A DNA stretch of 51,070 bases from a virus: the IMG/VR virus record IMGVR_UViG_3300005096_000013, positions 1 through 51,070 of that record; one strand, given 5' to 3'. Below, one piece after another: positions 33,796 to 41,701 of the stretch (position 1 is its first letter; each line of letters starts with the position of its first letter). A program made the translations under genes and the position numbers. Below the pieces are notes generated by a model. That model was not told the origin of the DNA, did no database searches, and saw only the letters and a list, made by a program, of their open reading frames with translations.

Positions 33796-34326
33796 TCAAT
33801 CACTCCGGGCTCCATACAACGCATACGCTACCATGTAATGTAGCAGAAACAAACCAAGTGCACGTCTTGTTTTTATCCTCTTATTACCAGGCAGGAACAT
33901 GACAGTAAAATCTTGCTGGGCTAAAACTCTGCAAAGGTTCTGGGTCATCAACATTCCCGAACCCGTCACTACATCATCTTCTATGAAGTCTCCCGGTTTA
34001 GCTTCAATAACTAGAACGGGATACCGGCAAGCCTTCTTCAGCCGGACAAAGGCCCTTCCTTGCCTCCGGGAGTCTCTACTAGAAATATTCGAATGAAGCT
34101 CCCGTCGTCCTGATTTACGCTCTATTATAACATCGTTTGGAAATTCTGCAAGTCGATAATCCCCCGACTTCAATGCCTTCTTGACCACCTTCACCTTGAT
34201 GACTCTGGTCCGGTGGGTGAATCTGTCCTTCATCTTGAAAGTTTCGGGGAACAGGAAAGGGTACTTCTCCCTAGAATCCACTTCTACAGTAAGGGTACTA
34301 GGACAAGATTTAGAGAACAGCCTCAT
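33796..34326 (-). CDS. ERCC4/XPF-type nuclease
   Basis: A 176-residue protein with the ERCC4 nuclease core: VDSREKYPFLFP near residue 16 (V-D-x-R-E-K), KSGDYRLAEFP near 53 and DVIIERKSGRRELHSNI near 64 (the E-R-K-x motif with catalytic Glu and Lys). Such nucleases cut branched DNA next to single/double-strand junctions; in phages they may act in recombination or primer removal. Its ribosome binding site lies inside the end of the polymerase gene. The last residues Gly-Ala-Arg-Ser-Asp are encoded by an exact repeat copy (33800-33813). Confidence 0.75.
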   Translation of the reverse strand: MRLFSKSCPSTLTVEVDSREKYPFLFPETFKMKDRFTHRTRVIKVKVVKKALKSGDYRLAEFPNDVIIERKSGRRELHSNISSRDSRRQGRAFVRLKKACRYPVLVIEAKPGDFIEDDVVTGSGMLMTQNLCRVLAQQDFTVMFLPGNKRIKTRRALGLFLLHYMVAYALYGARSD

Positions 34327-34330
34327 GGAA

Positions 34331-36319
34331 TCACTTTTCCTCTATTTCGTATTTTAAGGTGACAACCAATTTCCGGCTACGTTCAAATATATCCATAATG
34401 TAAGGCCGTGGCAATACCTTTTTTAATATTTTTTTTATAAAATCCACTTCCCCACGAGGCGAATCAATCAGAATGGAATCATAGGTCTGAGCACACATAG
34501 GAGCCCGGAGTGATTCCTTCCTCATTTCCATAAGTACTTGAAACTGAGCAGCTTGCGTTATCTGTGCGGCCACCGTCTGGATTGGGAAGTTGCATATTTC
34601 ATTGATGTAAGTCCTTCTAATGGTGGCGGGGCCCCCTGAAAATGTACGGCTCCAGCCAGTTTCTACCTCCAAATACCCCTGTTCTGAAGCCAGATTTATC
34701 AGGCTTTCCTGCCAACTTCGGAACTCGTGGTAGCGGGAATCGAACCGGGACAGGACTTCGTGACAGGCCCAACGGTTCATTTTCTCCTTGACTATCTTCA
34801 GGAGCTCCACGTTCTTCATTTCTCCTGCCATCTTGATGAGGGTCTCCAGATACTTGTTGGCCCCTCCCCTGTACAGCACAAGGAAGTTAAGAGTCTTACC
34901 CATCTGCCTCCATACCTTACGAAATAAAGGGTCATCGTTCGACAGCCGTACCCCGACGGTCTCGCAAATCATCTGCCCACTTACCGAGTGCCGGTCAATC
35001 CCTTGCTGAGTCTCCTCCACCATCAACCTATCCTGACTAAGTAAGGCTGCAATATACAGTTCCAATTGGCTGTAGTCCACGGAGAGTAGCTTACCTTGGG
35101 GCCACCGGCTTTTCATACACTCTCTCACTTCCGGGGGCCAAGTTTGGAAGCCCGGCTTTGTACATGTTATCCTGCCCTGTATAGTGCCATAAGCAGTCGT
35201 CGAACCTTTATGGGCGAAGCTAGGTACAAGGTGCCAACTGGGGTAGCAGCGAGGGACTCGGTGGCTGATTAGACCTTTAGAAGGCTTATGCAATAGGGGG
35301 ACGTAGTAACTATCCAAGAGTTTCTTATGGGCCACGTGGTCGTACATAAGCTGGCAGGCTTTATATTGAGGATGTGAAGCTGGTAGCTTGGACAATAGGA
35401 GTTCCAAGTTGGATTTATTCACACAGACCTCATGTTTCTTCTCGGTAAACTGGACTTCGGGGTCGTCCAATAAACCTCCTTCCATCGCTTCCATCACTAT
35501 TTTCTTTTTGTCACCGGCAGAACCTTTACCTGAAAGGCTGATGGAGTATTCACTCCGGGCTCCTTCTTCTAGCCTCTCTACTTCTTGGGTATGTTCCAAA
35601 TGTTTCCGAAGAAGTTTGTGCAGGTCCATCTGAATACCAGATTCTTTCATTTCTAAACCTATGCGGAGGAGACAATCCCGATGAGCCTTGCAGATACTGG
35701 AGAGTTTGGCACTACCGGGCCAGCGTTCCTTTACCCTAGAGAGAAGCAATCGGTAATGTTTAAGGTTATTGACAGCGTCCTCTACGTTGTATCTCTGTAA
35801 AGTCTTGTTGTGTCCAGATGTCACAAATTTCTGGAGCTCCTTAACACTAAGTTCCCCTTGTTGGTAGTCACCCACTCCAAACAAAGTACTGAGAGTTTTA
35901 AGAGACTTCTCCGGACGCTCCTCAAAGTCCAAGAAGTTGATAATGGCTACATCATCTAGTAAGATACGAGACTGGTTAGGATGGAGCCCGGAGTGATACC
36001 TGATGCTTCCACTTGCCGCCCGAAGGTACGAGAGGTCGAACAGGGTGTTAAAACCTAGCAGCGTGCTGCCATGCAATCTCATGAGACGGAACCATTCCTC
36101 TACTTTTCTGCGGTGGTTTTGTTCTTTCCAGACATAGAGGGCAGCGTCGATACCTCCGGGGGTTTCCCAAGCAAAAGCAACTGTAACTACTTGGCACTCC
36201 GGGCTCCTTTGGTCTAGTATTTTTGATTGGACAGGGTGGAAGAATCTCTGTTGCTGGCCTTTAAGGATGCCATAAGTCTCGATGTCTATACTTACAAGAG
36301 AAGGGAAGGTTGTCTGCAT
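34331..36319 (-). CDS. Family A DNA polymerase with 3'-5' exonuclease
   Basis: A 662-residue replicative polymerase. The exonuclease domain starts with SIDIETYG near residue 10 and continues with GFNTLFDLSYLR and an RYNVEDAVNNLKHY motif. Polymerase motif A is LLSVDYSQLELYIAALLSQD, motif B is RQMGKTLNFLVLYRGGANKY and motif C is QTYDSILIDSP, where Tyr-Asp-Ser replaces the usual His-Asp-Glu. ATG 36319 follows GGAGGAGG and is preferred to ATG 36334. Four repeat copies lie inside: 34500 (SLRAP), 35550 (GARS), 35983 (HSGL) and 36194 (SPE), the densest cluster in any gene. Confidence 0.93.
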   Translation of the reverse strand: MQTTFPSLVSIDIETYGILKGQQQRFFHPVQSKILDQRSPECQVVTVAFAWETPGGIDAALYVWKEQNHRRKVEEWFRLMRLHGSTLLGFNTLFDLSYLRAASGSIRYHSGLHPNQSRILLDDVAIINFLDFEERPEKSLKTLSTLFGVGDYQQGELSVKELQKFVTSGHNKTLQRYNVEDAVNNLKHYRLLLSRVKERWPGSAKLSSICKAHRDCLLRIGLEMKESGIQMDLHKLLRKHLEHTQEVERLEEGARSEYSISLSGKGSAGDKKKIVMEAMEGGLLDDPEVQFTEKKHEVCVNKSNLELLLSKLPASHPQYKACQLMYDHVAHKKLLDSYYVPLLHKPSKGLISHRVPRCYPSWHLVPSFAHKGSTTAYGTIQGRITCTKPGFQTWPPEVRECMKSRWPQGKLLSVDYSQLELYIAALLSQDRLMVEETQQGIDRHSVSGQMICETVGVRLSNDDPLFRKVWRQMGKTLNFLVLYRGGANKYLETLIKMAGEMKNVELLKIVKEKMNRWACHEVLSRFDSRYHEFRSWQESLINLASEQGYLEVETGWSRTFSGGPATIRRTYINEICNFPIQTVAAQITQAAQFQVLMEMRKESLRAPMCAQTYDSILIDSPRGEVDFIKKILKKVLPRPYIMDIFERSRKLVVTLKYEIEEK

Positions 36320-36321
36320 GG

Positions 36322-36528
36322 CTACCTCCTCCATTGGGAATTGAATAGGAAGGTGTGGCTTTCCTGGTACGTCTGAAGTAGCAATTCCAATCCAGCAATC
36401 TTATCCTTGGCAGCTTGCAAATCCTGTTGGAGTTCCTCTTTATCTTGCCGAAGGTTTTCTATTGTTTCAGCCGCCTTGGTAACTTCCTTTTCTAAGTCGT
36501 AAAGTGCAGTCAACATTTTAAGGTCCAT
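36322..36528 (-). CDS. Small coiled-coil protein
   Basis: A 68-residue protein that is a continuous amphipathic helix (LEKEVTKAAETIENLRQDKE, LQQDLQAAKDKIAGLELLL). ATG 36528 lies two to three codons downstream of a GGGATAAAAACATG sequence without strong purine tract. It ends just before the polymerase gene start. A dimeric accessory to replication is conceivable; no family is recognised. Confidence 0.5.
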   Translation of the reverse strand: MDLKMLTALYDLEKEVTKAAETIENLRQDKEELQQDLQAAKDKIAGLELLLQTYQESHTFLFNSQWRR

Positions 36529-36541
36529 GTTTTTATCCCTT

Positions 36542-36916
36542 CTATTTGCTGGAATGTTGACGTATCCAACGTCTCAAGTTGGCAGGGGTGAAGGCTCCTT
36601 GGATGTTAGAATTCCAAGTTAGGGTGGGGTCTAGCAGATTCCATCTCCATAGGAGTCTATTGTGCGATTCTGATATGTAATAAAGGTTATGGGTGCCGGA
36701 GGAGATATTCCAGCCCCGCCCTCTTACTCCACAGATGAACTGTACTGCCGTTCTCCTCACTTTTTGACTGGTAGGTACGGAGGGGTGACACTTGTCAGGG
36801 TAAAGTTCGTGGAGGATTCCGTACCACTGTTGGCTTTCTTCGTCAAAGGCTTCTAGAGCTATGCCAGTATATACTGGTGTTAGTATGGTCAGTAATTGGA
36901 TGGCTTTGCTATTCAT
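36542..36916 (-). CDS. Unknown protein (124 aa)
   Basis: A 124-residue protein with mixed alpha/beta character and several Trp (QQWYGILHELYP, LLWRWNLLDPTLTWNSN). It overlaps the upstream gene by eight bases, and the ATG 36916 follows AGAGGAGAAC. No motif points to a role. It is part of a run of small leftward genes of unknown function. Confidence 0.5.
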   Translation of the reverse strand: MNSKAIQLLTILTPVYTGIALEAFDEESQQWYGILHELYPDKCHPSVPTSQKVRRTAVQFICGVRGRGWNISSGTHNLYYISESHNRLLWRWNLLDPTLTWNSNIQGAFTPANLRRWIRQHSSK

Positions 36917-37445
36917 TGTTCTCCTCTATCTTCCTTATACATTCTTCTCGTGTCTCACCCCAGACAGAAGCATATACTGTATCATTAAGATAAGTTTGAG
37001 AATGCGATGTCCTCCCTAGTTGGAAGACGTGGATTCCTGAATCTTCCTTATGCTTCGGCCACCGTGCAAAATGATAGGCTTGAACACCTTTAACTTGTGG
37101 ATTTGCTACCCTTGCCACCCAAACTTTATGGTCAACTTCAAAATCAGGACGGTAGGGCAAGTCTATAGGTTTCGGCGGGCCGTCGAAAAAGGGACAGTCG
37201 GTGAAAAGAACAGGAATTGTGTTGCTGTCAATCCTCTTACCGTCTATCATAAAACCCATTATGCTTCCGGCCCAATCCTTATACATACAACGAATAGGGT
37301 GAGGGTCATCATATTTCTGTTCGATAACCGTTACCACTTTTATCCATCGGCTCTCCATTAGCCAATATAGCCAGTCTCCAACCTTGACCTTTGATAAGTC
37401 ACTTTTCCTAATGTCAAACTTCAACCGAAATCCGTCATTATTCAT
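36909..37445 (-). CDS. Unknown protein (178 aa)
   Basis: A 178-residue protein rich in Lys, Asp and Trp, mostly beta (DWLYWLMESRWIKVVTVIEQ, KVWVARVANPQVKGVQAYHF). ATG 37445 follows AGGCCACAAATG with a possible AAGGCAGG further up. It overlaps the next leftward gene. I do not recognise the family. Confidence 0.5.
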   Translation of the reverse strand: MNNDGFRLKFDIRKSDLSKVKVGDWLYWLMESRWIKVVTVIEQKYDDPHPIRCMYKDWAGSIMGFMIDGKRIDSNTIPVLFTDCPFFDGPPKPIDLPYRPDFEVDHKVWVARVANPQVKGVQAYHFARWPKHKEDSGIHVFQLGRTSHSQTYLNDTVYASVWGETREECIRKIEENNE

Positions 37446-37460
37446 TTGTGGCCTGCCTTT

Positions 37461-37784
37461 CTATGAAAAATCATAAACAAAAGGTTCGTTGTGAACTAGG
37501 TTCTTATCGTTGATTAAATCTGGCGGTTGCTCTTTAGGGAGTAGCCACCAAAAATAAGAGATTCTATATGGTTCTTTTATTTGTTTAAGTATATCATTCA
37601 ATAGCTCAGCATTAACCTTCCATACTTCGGGAGCGTAAGGTTCCGGAGGAAGCAATTTTATTGTACATCTAAGGCTTATCGGGTCAAATCTTACATGAGC
37701 ATACTCATATATAGGACGACAAGAAGGCTCTTCCGGGTTATATATGAACCACAACTCAACTGTTTTTGGAATATTCAATATCAC
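37461..37784 (-). CDS. Unknown protein (107 aa)
   Basis: A 107-residue protein with a beta-rich start (MILNIPKTVELWFIYNPEEP) and a helical segment (NAELLNDILKQIKEPYRISY). ATG 37784 follows GGGCAAGGTAAGAGTG. No family is recognised. It is immediately downstream (in transcription) of the first tRNA-like element. Confidence 0.5.
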   Translation of the reverse strand: MILNIPKTVELWFIYNPEEPSCRPIYEYAHVRFDPISLRCTIKLLPPEPYAPEVWKVNAELLNDILKQIKEPYRISYFWWLLPKEQPPDLINDKNLVHNEPFVYDFS

Positions 37785-37803
37785 TCTTACCTTGCCCTTT
37801 CAC

Positions 37804-37864
37804 TGGTCCCGGCAGGACTCGAACCTGCAATGCGTTTTTAAAAGTTTGCCTGTCTCTCCGGACT
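37804..37864 (-). tRNA. tRNA-like remnant with an intact T arm
   Basis: On the minus strand GCAGG-TTCGAGT-CCTGC makes a perfect T stem and loop, followed by CGGGACCA like an acceptor 3' strand and CCA. The 5' side AGTCCGG pairs with it at only five of seven positions, and only 29 bases lie between acceptor and T stem, too few for normal D and anticodon arms; the TTTTAA region does not form an anticodon stem. It is either a decayed tRNA or a partial tRNA sequence as at phage attachment sites. No isotype is assigned. Confidence 0.35.
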
Positions 37865-37961
37865 GTCACAAAAAATATTTCGTTCTACAAGTTATTTTTA
37901 ATATTCATGAGTTAAAGGACGAGGTTTTCCCAGACATAGAGACTAAGCGTTGCTTTGGTTG

Positions 37962-38261
37962 TCATTCTGTGTCCTCTTTGTATAATAGCATGCTTATGTG
38001 ACGGATAGTTTCAAAAGATTGCATTGGTGTGTCCTTAAAAATTCCGCCCTCCAATGTCGTTATCAATGCCGGTTTCCCTATCCCTTGGTTAAAGTCAAAT
38101 TTTTTTCTTGATTGGTCTTGGATGTCACGAGCGGTTTTATAATTTTGCCCTCTGTATAACACTTGTTCAAATAACCAAAAAGGAGTTTCGTGGTTTGGTA
38201 CTAGATTCAAAGTAAGTTTAATGCAAACTCTCCATTCACCGTCTTTTTTATCTTGGTTCAT
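37962..38261 (-). CDS. Unknown protein (99 aa)
   Basis: A 99-residue protein beginning MNQDKKDGEWRVCIKLTL; ATG 38261 follows AAGGAACTGAA. Features are short beta strands and a helix (NYKTARDIQDQSRKKF). It lies downstream (in transcription) of two more small genes. No motif gives a role. Confidence 0.5.
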   Translation of the reverse strand: MNQDKKDGEWRVCIKLTLNLVPNHETPFWLFEQVLYRGQNYKTARDIQDQSRKKFDFNQGIGKPALITTLEGGIFKDTPMQSFETIRHISMLLYKEDTE

Positions 38262-38324
38262 TTCAGTTCCTTCCTAAATAACAATCATCGGGGCATTTGT
38301 CTGGAAAATCTATCCCTGCAATTT

Positions 38325-38615
38325 TCATTGTTTCGTTTCCTTCCTAGTTAATTTTTCTATTTCTCTGCCGATTGATACTTCGCTATCATAGATTTTGTTA
38401 AGAAGCTTCTCTATTCTCACCCAAGAAGCTGATATGTTGTTGTATTTAACCTTTATTTTATTTAAAGAGGTTATAAACTTGTCGCGTTCCTCAGTCAATC
38501 TAGCTTGATATTCACTTCCTACTGCCTCTTCTATCCCCTTCCAATCATCGGCAGTGAGATTGTCAGGAGTTTTTATCCATTCCTCTAAGAAGTCAATCAA
38601 TGGTTGGTTGTTCAT
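38325..38615 (-). CDS. Helical small protein (96 aa)
   Basis: A 96-residue, largely helical and charged protein (LIDFLEEWIKTPDNL, ERDKFITSLNKIKVKYNNI, SWVRIEKLLNKIYDSE). ATG 38615 overlaps the stop of the upstream membrane-anchored gene by four bases, so they are coupled. Family not recognised. Confidence 0.5.
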   Translation of the reverse strand: MNNQPLIDFLEEWIKTPDNLTADDWKGIEEAVGSEYQARLTEERDKFITSLNKIKVKYNNISASWVRIEKLLNKIYDSEVSIGREIEKLTRKETKQ

Positions 38616-38911
38616 TTCGTCTCCTTCCTAAAATCATCCAAGTTATAAACTGGCACTCTTACCCACACCGTCGTCAATTCTTTCCCTTCATCATCCGTCA
38701 GCATAATAGTTATCGTCCCGTTTTTCCCGACTGGCACTTTTACCCAGTCGAGTTTCTTGCTTTCCAACTTTCCTTGTGCAATGAACACGTGACTAACTTT
38801 AGGTTGAAGCCAGCGTTGGGAGAGAGTGGGAAGGTTGTCAAACGCAAGGACAAGGACAGTAGATGTCCCAAAAATTATTAGAAGCAAAAATATTTGCGTG
38901 GATAGTTTCAT
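38612..38911 (-). CDS. Small exported or membrane-anchored protein
   Basis: A 99-residue protein with an N-terminal hydrophobic helix (residues 6-24, QIFLLLIIFGTSTVLVLAF) followed by a beta-rich domain (VSHVFIAQGKLESKKLDWVK, GTITIMLTDDEGKELTTVWV). It may be a signal peptide cleaved after VLA or an uncleaved anchor. ATG 38911 overlaps the upstream nucleotidyltransferase-like stop. Phage proteins of this type often act on the envelope, but nothing specific shows it. Confidence 0.5.
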   Translation of the reverse strand: MKLSTQIFLLLIIFGTSTVLVLAFDNLPTLSQRWLQPKVSHVFIAQGKLESKKLDWVKVPVGKNGTITIMLTDDEGKELTTVWVRVPVYNLDDFRKETK

Positions 38912-39585
38912 TGTTCTACATCCTCCGGTTTTATGAGGACGGTCTCAGGGTCTTTTGCACCCAACGTGTCAATTCCACCACTGAAATTCTCTTGATTTAT
39001 CCACTCATTATCAGATAAGTCTCTTATCGCTTCTGCCAAGACCTCTACTGCGTCGCTAGGTGCCTTGAATCCTTGCCTTCCATATTTGTTTATCCTTTTT
39101 ATAGTAGAGAGTAGCCATTTGGGCGTCAAAGTAGCGTGATGTAGTTCCTTCGCTCTGGCATGAATCTCTGCATCTATTGTTAGCCAGAAAGCATCTTTGG
39201 ACATAGCAAACTGGCAAATTGTAAAATCAAAAGTATCCATAAGCTGAAACACATCTCGAACACCTGGACGACATTTAAGATGGTGGAGTAACCTGGAATG
39301 TCTATCCGTATATGTATCACAGAGAGTAGATGAACATTTCTTGCTTTTACTTAAAGAATTCCGTGATATAAATTCACTAAGTGAATTTTCAGAAGTAGTA
39401 AAGAAATCTATATCTATCATAGAATCAAATTTCTTTAATTCTTGACCTAGAAAAAGCCGTCGAGGTATCCCCCCAATTAGATAGATATTATTTGTCAACA
39501 CAATCCCCAACGAATTTATTACCAGACATTCTGGAGTACACGAAAAATTCCCCGCCTGCGTATGCCTATTGTATCTGCATTTCAT
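38908..39585 (-). CDS. Nucleotidyltransferase-like protein
   Basis: A 225-residue protein with a nucleotidyltransferase start: YLIGGIPRRLFLGQ (G-G-x-x-R) and SMIDIDFFTTS (D-x-D) near residues 38-62. Later FDFTICQFAMSKDAFWLTIDA and PKWLLSTIKRINKYGRQGFK match a phage family I recall in this order (a third strand, then a helical K-R-x-x-K-Y-x-x-x-G-F tail). It could transfer a nucleotide to a protein or RNA end, such as a tRNA. Substrate is unknown. ATG 39585 follows GTAGG. Coupled to the tiny membrane protein upstream. Confidence 0.55.
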   Translation of the reverse strand: MKCRYNRHTQAGNFSCTPECLVINSLGIVLTNNIYLIGGIPRRLFLGQELKKFDSMIDIDFFTTSENSLSEFISRNSLSKSKKCSSTLCDTYTDRHSRLLHHLKCRPGVRDVFQLMDTFDFTICQFAMSKDAFWLTIDAEIHARAKELHHATLTPKWLLSTIKRINKYGRQGFKAPSDAVEVLAEAIRDLSDNEWINQENFSGGIDTLGAKDPETVLIKPEDVEQ

Positions 39586-39586
39586 C

Positions 39587-39691
39587 CTACAACCCTTTCC
39601 ACATTATATTTATTAGTGACGTTACAATCACGAACGCAACGAGCATCCAGAAGATGATGCCGGAGATTTGTAGGAATTTATGGAAGTTCAT
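39587..39691 (-). CDS. Tiny single-span membrane protein (34 aa)
   Basis: A 34-residue frame: MNFHKFLQISGIIFWMLVAF, then a hydrophobic run ending NIMWKGL. It is one transmembrane helix with Lys at both ends. ATG 39691 overlaps the upstream TGA as ATGA, and its stop lies one base before the next ATG, so it is in a coupled chain. Small holins, antiholins and regulators have this shape. Confidence 0.5.
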   Translation of the reverse strand: MNFHKFLQISGIIFWMLVAFVIVTSLINIMWKGL

Positions 39692-40209
39692 TTCTTTACC
39701 ATCCTTCCACAAAACACTTTACGTAAATTGAATGCTTGTATAATGTCAGTATCTTCTATCAACTCACCATCAAAGTAGCTCGGCTTATACTTTTTCATCA
39801 AAGGTAAGATATTATTAACATCTGTATCAGGAAACCAAGTTTTACAAATAAAATCAAGGGAGGCAAATAGGTCTAAAAATTGTGTGTTGTTTAATTTATC
39901 ACCTAAGAGGTTTCGGAAGTCACTAAGTTTTTTCTGGCTAGAGGAATCGAATTTCAGGTCCTTCGTCCGATATGCATACTCCGAGCTTTTAGAGTCCAAA
40001 ACTTCATAAGCATCAAAAAATAACTCAGAAGAATCAGGCCCGTAGTATGTCCAGCTAAAATCATACCTTAGTTTCACCCCGGTTCTTTGAAGTAAATAAA
40101 TAAGTCTCTGAGTATGGATATTATCAAGAATAGTTTTGCGTTTCAAGTCAAACTCTCTTGACAGCATCTTCAAAGTATCCTTAACGGTAAAATTTATTTT
40201 GCTACTCAT
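39688..40209 (-). CDS. SocA/DUF4065-like protein
   Basis: A 173-residue protein with IHTQRLIYLLQRTGVKLRYD followed by FSWTYYGPDSSELFFDAYEV. The pattern L-x-K/R-L-x-Y-L-x-Q-x-x-G ... W-x-x-Y-G-P-x-S-x-E-L-x-x-D is typical of the SocA-like/DUF4065 (Panacea-type) families linked to proteolysis adaptors and antitoxins. No toxin partner is obvious beside it. ATG 40209 has GAAAC upstream and overlaps the previous gene by eight bases. The assignment is by motif memory only. Confidence 0.45.
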   Translation of the reverse strand: MSSKINFTVKDTLKMLSREFDLKRKTILDNIHTQRLIYLLQRTGVKLRYDFSWTYYGPDSSELFFDAYEVLDSKSSEYAYRTKDLKFDSSSQKKLSDFRNLLGDKLNNTQFLDLFASLDFICKTWFPDTDVNNILPLMKKYKPSYFDGELIEDTDIIQAFNLRKVFCGRMVKK

Positions 40210-40600
40210 ATTGTTTCCTCTCTGCGTAAGCCTCTAACTCTTCTACAACCTCATCCAAGTTGCACATCTTGACAAGCTGTTGGAACTTCCCTCCTTCATA
40301 AATATACATCCCTTTATACCCTTCCCCCTCATCAATCCACAGCATCAAATACCCGTCTTGCCAGCTATCTGTATACTGAAAATTTATGCCTAGCTCACCA
40401 TAGGGCAGCGGGTTAACCTCGGCAGTATGCAGCATATTTAATGTACGGTCAGGGATTGCACGGATGAAGTTTTCGGCAAGGCGAAATAGCTTTGAGGGGA
40501 CAGGTAACGCTTGGTATCCGTCCCAGTTCTCTTTTGCACACCCTGCTTCCTCCTCCTTGAGTTCTCGAAGTAAGGATGCTTTTAGTTTGTTAGTCATCAT
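40202..40600 (-). CDS. Unknown protein with ENWDGY motif
   Basis: A 132-residue protein; ATG 40600 is preferred since GGAG lies eight bases upstream (a longer frame begins at 40627). It contains AKENWDGYQALPVPSK and LPYGELGINFQY, then ELEAYAERKQYE. The E-N-W-D-G-Y-x-A-x-P segment recurs in small uncharacterised bacterial proteins. Function unknown. Confidence 0.5.
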   Translation of the reverse strand: MMTNKLKASLLRELKEEEAGCAKENWDGYQALPVPSKLFRLAENFIRAIPDRTLNMLHTAEVNPLPYGELGINFQYTDSWQDGYLMLWIDEGEGYKGMYIYEGGKFQQLVKMCNLDEVVEELEAYAERKQYE

Positions 40601-40853
40601 ATTCAAACTCCATTTTAAGAATCTCAATCTTCTGTTGTTCTAAGGGAACTCGGCTCCCCACCTCCAACATGTCTGTATACAACGCATGTCCTATCTCCTC
40701 AAAAGTGAGATACGATGGATTTATCACTGAATACGAACGCGTATAGGGAAACAACTTGACGTCCTCAACACGGATTTCTATGGTAGTCCTCGGAAACCCT
40801 TCCGAGGCGTCAGGCATGCAACAAGTATGACGATAAGTTACTTTACATTTCAT
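40590..40853 (-). CDS. Unknown protein (87 aa)
   Basis: An 87-residue protein (MKCKVTYRHTCCMPDASEGF ...) with a beta-rich start and a helical end (SRVPLEQQKIEILKMEFEYD). ATG 40853 follows GGTAAGAG. It overlaps the next gene by 11 bases. No family recognised. Confidence 0.5.
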   Translation of the reverse strand: MKCKVTYRHTCCMPDASEGFPRTTIEIRVEDVKLFPYTRSYSVINPSYLTFEEIGHALYTDMLEVGSRVPLEQQKIEILKMEFEYDD

Positions 40854-40879
40854 CTCTTACCCTTTCAATAATCTTCTCT

Positions 40880-41203
40880 TTATCTTTTTGTGTTCATATA
40901 TTGATGGAGAAGCAAGCCGATTCTGTTCACGAAATCCTCCCTTCGATGTAATGGTTTTCCCTTTGTTAATTCAGAAAGATGAAAAAGTATTGCATGGGCT
41001 AACTCGTGATAAAAAGTTTGTTCTATAGTTGCCTTACTGTAACCCGCAGGGGGAAGTAGTAATTCAACTTCTTGCGTATCATGGTTAATCCTGCCCACCC
41101 AAGGTGATTCTTTAGCTCTCTTTTTAGAAACTTTGACCAGCTTCACCTTGTAAGTAAAACCGTAGAGCTTAAATGATTTAGGCACTCTAATCCCACATTT
41201 CAT
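40880..41203 (-). CDS. HExxH metallopeptidase-like protein
   Basis: A 107-residue protein with TFYHELAHAILFHL near residue 70, the H-E-x-x-H zinc motif of gluzincin-type peptidases, and a downstream RREDFVNRIGLLLHQYM whose Glu may be the third ligand. ImmA/IrrE-type phage proteins share this size and motif. It might cleave a repressor or host factor, but the substrate is unknown. ATG 41203 with GGAGG at eight bases is preferred to ATG 41218. Confidence 0.6.
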   Translation of the reverse strand: MKCGIRVPKSFKLYGFTYKVKLVKVSKKRAKESPWVGRINHDTQEVELLLPPAGYSKATIEQTFYHELAHAILFHLSELTKGKPLHRREDFVNRIGLLLHQYMNTKR

Positions 41204-41205
41204 GT

Positions 41206-41529
41206 TCAAATCCTCCATAAATCTGTACTTAAGACGAGAAACACTTCACTTATAAGATTCAGTTTTACTTCCCAGAAAGTATGTTCTCCGTTTAGCCAGT
41301 CAACTTCAGGGAAATCACCTTCTTGCCACGCTACAAGAGTACCATAGACGAGTCTATAACCTGTTATGATTCCCTTTAGCGGGCTTCCCGTAGGGTGCTT
41401 TACATAAAAGTCACGCTGACAACTCCCCTTCCTTGGAAAATCTCTAAGAGCGTAGTAAGAGTCAAACTGAACCTCTTCTCCTAACTCAAACCTCCAAGGG
41501 CATTTTGTTTTAATTTTATCCTCTTGCAT
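41206..41529 (-). CDS. Unknown beta-rich protein (107 aa)
   Basis: A 107-residue protein (MQEDKIKTKCPWRFELGEEV ...) with SH3-like strands (FELGEEVQFDS, SPLKGIITGYRLVYGTLVAW). ATG 41529 follows AAGGAG. It ends just before the metallopeptidase-like gene. Family not recognised. Confidence 0.5.
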   Translation of the reverse strand: MQEDKIKTKCPWRFELGEEVQFDSYYALRDFPRKGSCQRDFYVKHPTGSPLKGIITGYRLVYGTLVAWQEGDFPEVDWLNGEHTFWEVKLNLISEVFLVLSTDLWRI

Positions 41530-41559
41530 AATTGTAAACTCCTTCCATTAAAATTATAA

Positions 41560-41665
41560 TCCCGGCCAGCGGAGTCGAACCGCCGTTTCTGTCGCCCGCC
41601 TGTTTTTATTACGTGTGACATCGCACGCTCCAGCCCCAAGCGAACGCCACCAGGCCACTACCGGG
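41560..41665 (-). tRNA. tRNA-like element with extended middle, isotype unclear
   Basis: On the minus strand CCCGG at the 5' end pairs with CCGGG at the 3' end, and GGCGG-TTCGACT-CCGCT makes a T arm with one G-T pair. Class II-like GTGGCC-TGGTGGCG follows the acceptor. A stem CGCTT/GAGCG around GGGGCTG is the best anticodon arm candidate but has no T33, and a second stem (CGTG/CACG) and an A-rich stretch follow. At 106 bases it is longer than a normal tRNA. It may be a decayed or highly divergent tRNA. Confidence 0.45.
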
Positions 41666-41701
41666 ATAAAACCGGGCTGGAAACTGTGGAACTAGATGTT
41701 G

